DNA from: an uncultured Myxococcales bacterium
Lineage (GTDB): Bacteria > Myxococcota_A > Polyangia > Polyangiales > Polyangiaceae
Length of the DNA stretch: 64,000 nt
Assembly (NCBI GenBank): GCA_937949945.1
Contig: CALFEQ010000032.1
Span: 142,102-206,101 of the forward strand
Reading direction: 5' to 3'
Below, piece by piece: positions 61,993 through 64,000 of this stretch. How positions within the stretch are numbered: the stretch's first letter is position 1; each line of letters starts with the position of its first letter. The translations under genes and the position numbers were made by a program. The notes below the pieces were generated by a model. It was given only the letters and a program-made list of their open reading frames with translations, was not told where the DNA came from and made no database searches.

Positions 61993-63051
61993 ATGGCGCC
62001 CTCCCACCCTGCGATGGCTCCCGTCTCCCTCGCCGCCGCGCTCGTCGCGTTGTCGTTGGCGACCGCCCCCGCTCAGGCCGCTCCCCCGAGCCTCCCGACG
62101 TTGCCGGGGCCGAACGCGCCTGCGCCGTCGGGAACCACCGTCGATCTCCAGCAGCTCCGGAGAGGCGTCGTCCAGGTCGAGCAGAACGGACGGCCCATCG
62201 CCGTCGGCACGGTGCTGTCGAAGGACGGCCGCATCCTCACGGCGCTTTCGGGGCTGAACGGCGCCGAGCAGCTCGACGTCCGGTATGCCGACGGCAGCGT
62301 CGTCAAGGCGAAGGTGGGGCACAAGGACAAGGGATGGGATCTTGCGCTCCTCGTGCCGCAGTCGGGCAAGTGGACCGACGGCCTCATGCCGACCGACGCC
62401 GATCCCGCCGGCCTCGACCTGAATGCCTTCCTGCCGAAAGGCGGCAAGCTCGCCAAGGTGCCGGTGGCGTTCAAGGGTCGCACCGACGCGCGCACGAAGG
62501 ACGGCGAGCCGCTCCGCGCGGGCCTCGACCTGGATCTGAAGGGCCTGCCCGGCATTCCCGGCGCGCCCTTGCTCGATCCCAGCGGCAAGGTCGTCGGGAT
62601 GCTCGTCCGGGCCTGCAAGGACGTCCCCGAGGCGACGGACAAGGGTGGCGCGGCTGCCGCGGCGGCGGCGGCAGGCGCCGAGAAGAATCCATGCGCCCCC
62701 GTCACGATCGGCGCGCCGGTTCCCGTGCTCCGCGGGTTCCTCATGAAGACGCCGGCGACCGCCGTACCGCCGGCGCCATGGCTCGGACTCGGTGGGGCGC
62801 CGTCCGATTCGGGCAACGTCAAGGGTGTCCGTGTCGTCGGTGTGGCTCCGAACAGCCCGGCCGAAAAGGCTGGGCTCAAAGCTGGCGACGAACCTGACAC
62901 CATCGTCGCCGTCGATGGGCAGCCGGTCGAGACACCCGAGCAGCTCGCGGACGTGATCGCCAAGCGTGCGATCGGGCAGACCGTCAAGCTCCTCGTGTTC
63001 AGTCAGGGCAGGTTCCGCGAGGTGCCGGTCACCCTCCGCGCCGCGCCTTGA
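61993..63051 (+). CDS. HtrA-like protein with PDZ domain, catalytic residues lost
   Basis: From ATG 61993 the product has 352 residues with a signal peptide (cut near AQA). Residues 45-255 follow the trypsin-like HtrA layout (GVVQVEQNGRPIAVGTVLSKDG is the first strand pair, shown by its ends GVVQVEQN and TVLSKDG). The His position (usual TNNHVV) reads LTALSGL, and the Ser position (usual GNSGGPL) reads GIPGAPLL. Only the Asp (WDLALL) is kept. A PDZ domain follows (APWLGLGG, GVRVVGVAPNSPAEKAGLKAGD). It is probably a non-proteolytic, peptide-binding envelope protein. Confidence 0.8.
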   Translation: MAPSHPAMAPVSLAAALVALSLATAPAQAAPPSLPTLPGPNAPAPSGTTVDLQQLRRGVVQVEQNGRPIAVGTVLSKDGRILTALSGLNGAEQLDVRYADGSVVKAKVGHKDKGWDLALLVPQSGKWTDGLMPTDADPAGLDLNAFLPKGGKLAKVPVAFKGRTDARTKDGEPLRAGLDLDLKGLPGIPGAPLLDPSGKVVGMLVRACKDVPEATDKGGAAAAAAAAGAEKNPCAPVTIGAPVPVLRGFLMKTPATAVPPAPWLGLGGAPSDSGNVKGVRVVGVAPNSPAEKAGLKAGDEPDTIVAVDGQPVETPEQLADVIAKRAIGQTVKLLVFSQGRFREVPVTLRAAP

Positions 63052-63072
63052 CGCACGCCGCCGATCGCCGAA

Positions 63073-63120
63073 GTCGACAGCATTGTCGACATTGACAGAG
63101 CCCACCTCCGCTGTTGCATT
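63073..63120 (+). promoter_or_regulatory. Candidate promoter-operator of the PPM phosphatase gene
   Basis: GTCGACA-GCAT-TGTCGAC (63073-63090) is a perfect inverted repeat, one base before a consensus -35 TTGACA (63092-63097). The -10 at 17 bp (TGCATT) is poor. The palindrome could instead end the upstream transcript, since it lies 21 bp past that stop. GTG 63129 would then have a very short leader. Confidence 0.35.
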
Positions 63121-63128
63121 CTTTGGTC

Positions 63129-63905
63129 GTGGGACTGCGCATCGAGGTTGCCGGCGAAACCAACGTCGGCATGAAGCGGACGCACAACGAGGACAACTTC
63201 TCCATCATCGAGGAGAGCGGCCTCTACATCGTTGCGGACGGCATGGGCGGTCACGCCTCCGGAGAGGTCGCCAGCAAGATGGCTGTCGACTCTCTGAGAG
63301 AGTTCTTCGAAGCGACTGCGCAGGACCCGGAGCGGACCTGGCCCTACAAGATGGACCGCTCCAAGGGTTACGAGGAGAACCGGCTCATCACCGGTATCAA
63401 GCTCGCGAATCTGCGCATCTACGAGACCGCACAGCGCGACGTGAACAAGCGCGGCATGGGCACGACGATCGTCGTGCTCTTCGCCGTCGAAGACGGCGTC
63501 TACGTCGCGCACGTCGGTGACTCGCGCGTCTACCGCATCCGCGACGGGAGGATCGAGCAGCTCACCGAGGATCACTCGCTGCTCAACGACTACATCAAGA
63601 TGAAGCGGCTCACGCCGGAGGAGATCGCGAACTTCCCGCACAAGAACGTGATCGTTCGCGCCCTCGGCATGAAGGACACGGTGAAGGTCGACACGCGCTT
63701 CGAGTCGCCGCGCGCGAACGACGTCTACCTGCTCTGCTCCGACGGCCTCTCGGGTCCCGTCGAGGATCCGGAGCTTCTCGAGATCGTCCAGAAGTACAGC
63801 GACCTCAAGGTCGCCGCTTCGAAGATGATCGAGCGCGCGAACGAGAACGGCGGCCCCGACAACATCACGGTGGTCCTGGCGCGCTGGGTCGAGGATGGGA
63901 CCTGA
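63129..63905 (+). CDS. PPM-family Ser/Thr protein phosphatase
   Basis: The start is taken as GTG 63129 (258 residues); TTG 63114 adds five. It has RTHNEDNF, VADGMGGHASGE, GMGTTIVV, HVGDSRVYRI, LTEDHSLLND, CSDGLSG and GGPDNITVV, all PP2C/PPM metal or core motifs. It reverses Hanks-type kinase phosphorylation. The kinase at 676-2121 is 61 kb away, so a pairing is only possible. It follows the HtrA-like gene on the same strand. Confidence 0.95.
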   Translation: MGLRIEVAGETNVGMKRTHNEDNFSIIEESGLYIVADGMGGHASGEVASKMAVDSLREFFEATAQDPERTWPYKMDRSKGYEENRLITGIKLANLRIYETAQRDVNKRGMGTTIVVLFAVEDGVYVAHVGDSRVYRIRDGRIEQLTEDHSLLNDYIKMKRLTPEEIANFPHKNVIVRALGMKDTVKVDTRFESPRANDVYLLCSDGLSGPVEDPELLEIVQKYSDLKVAASKMIERANENGGPDNITVVLARWVEDGT

Positions 63906-63944
63906 GTAGGAAGGCTCCAGGCTCCGGGCCAACGGATCCAGGGA

Positions 63945-63977
63945 AAGGGCCTCCTCCCGAATGGGACGGAGGCCCTT
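63945..63977 (+). terminator. Hairpin after the PPM phosphatase gene
   Basis: AAGGGCCTCC (63945-63954) pairs exactly with GGAGGCCCTT (63968-63977) around a 13-base loop, 39 bases after the stop. There is no T-run downstream, so it is a likely but not certain terminator. Confidence 0.5.
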
Positions 63978-63986
63978 CGCATAGGG

Positions 63987-64000
63987 TCCTCAGTCCTCAG
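63987..64000. repeat. TCCTCAG tandem units at the window edge
   Basis: Two TCCTCAG copies end the window. The same unit forms the ends of the element at 56412-56630, so a second copy of that element may begin here and continue outside. Confidence 0.6.

Overview
The window is high-GC DNA, densely packed with genes on both strands. It looks like chromosome from a myxobacterium or a close relative (Myxococcota, probably the Polyangia side). That guess rests on a Ser/Thr kinase with a PEGA tail, a PPM phosphatase, many Cys-rich or Gly/Ser-linker lipoproteins of unknown function, fadI-fadJ, and a very GC-rich codon bias. No taxon can be fixed from the sequence alone.

Layout. 1-4.3 kb: a kinase translationally coupled to a LysM protein, a broken four-helix-bundle gene inside an inverted-repeat cassette, and gpmI. 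4.5-6.8 kb: an RNase HI with an unusual N-terminal region, a hexapeptide acyltransferase and an SDR reductase. 6.8-36 kb: a long cell-surface sugar and membrane region. It holds TMTC-like, YfhO-like and other polytopic membrane proteins, three GT2 glycosyltransferases (one more lies near phoB), four small SAM methyltransferases, rfbB-rfbA-wecE for a dTDP-amino-sugar, galE, an ATP-grasp enzyme and a flippase-like protein. Glycine oxidase, lipoprotein, M13 metallopeptidase and degenerate nucleotidyltransferase genes are interspersed. 36.1 kb: tRNA-Lys(CUU) with a recognisable promoter and terminator. 36.2-50.2 kb: lipoproteins, a lone receiver-domain protein, a sulfatase-fold protein, ppc, fadI-fadJ, purB and a GT2. 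50.3-57.4 kb: a complete phosphate regulon, phoB-phoR-pstS-pstC-pstA-pstB-phoU. Four successive junctions overlap by 4 nt, and then a repeat element with inverted ends sits between pstB and phoU. 57.7-64 kb: a beta-helix lipoprotein, an amidohydrolase, argH, a small membrane protein, an HtrA-like protein that has lost its catalytic residues, and a PPM phosphatase.

How the genes work together. rfbA and rfbB would make dTDP-4-keto-6-deoxyglucose and wecE would aminate it. The GT2, GT-C-like and flippase-like proteins could assemble and export glycans carrying such sugars, though rfbC and rfbD are absent. PhoR-PhoB would sense and control phosphate uptake by PstSCAB, with PhoU as the signalling brake.

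The most unusual material is small. It comprises two cassettes bracketed by inverted arrays of short tandem units (2162-2728 and 56412-56630), a two-gene module of an intact 84-residue protein with a degenerate nucleotidyltransferase (29729-30550), a hairpin between Shine-Dalgarno and start codon at phoB, and the pseudo-HtrA. No CRISPR array, rRNA, intact transposase or prophage was seen.
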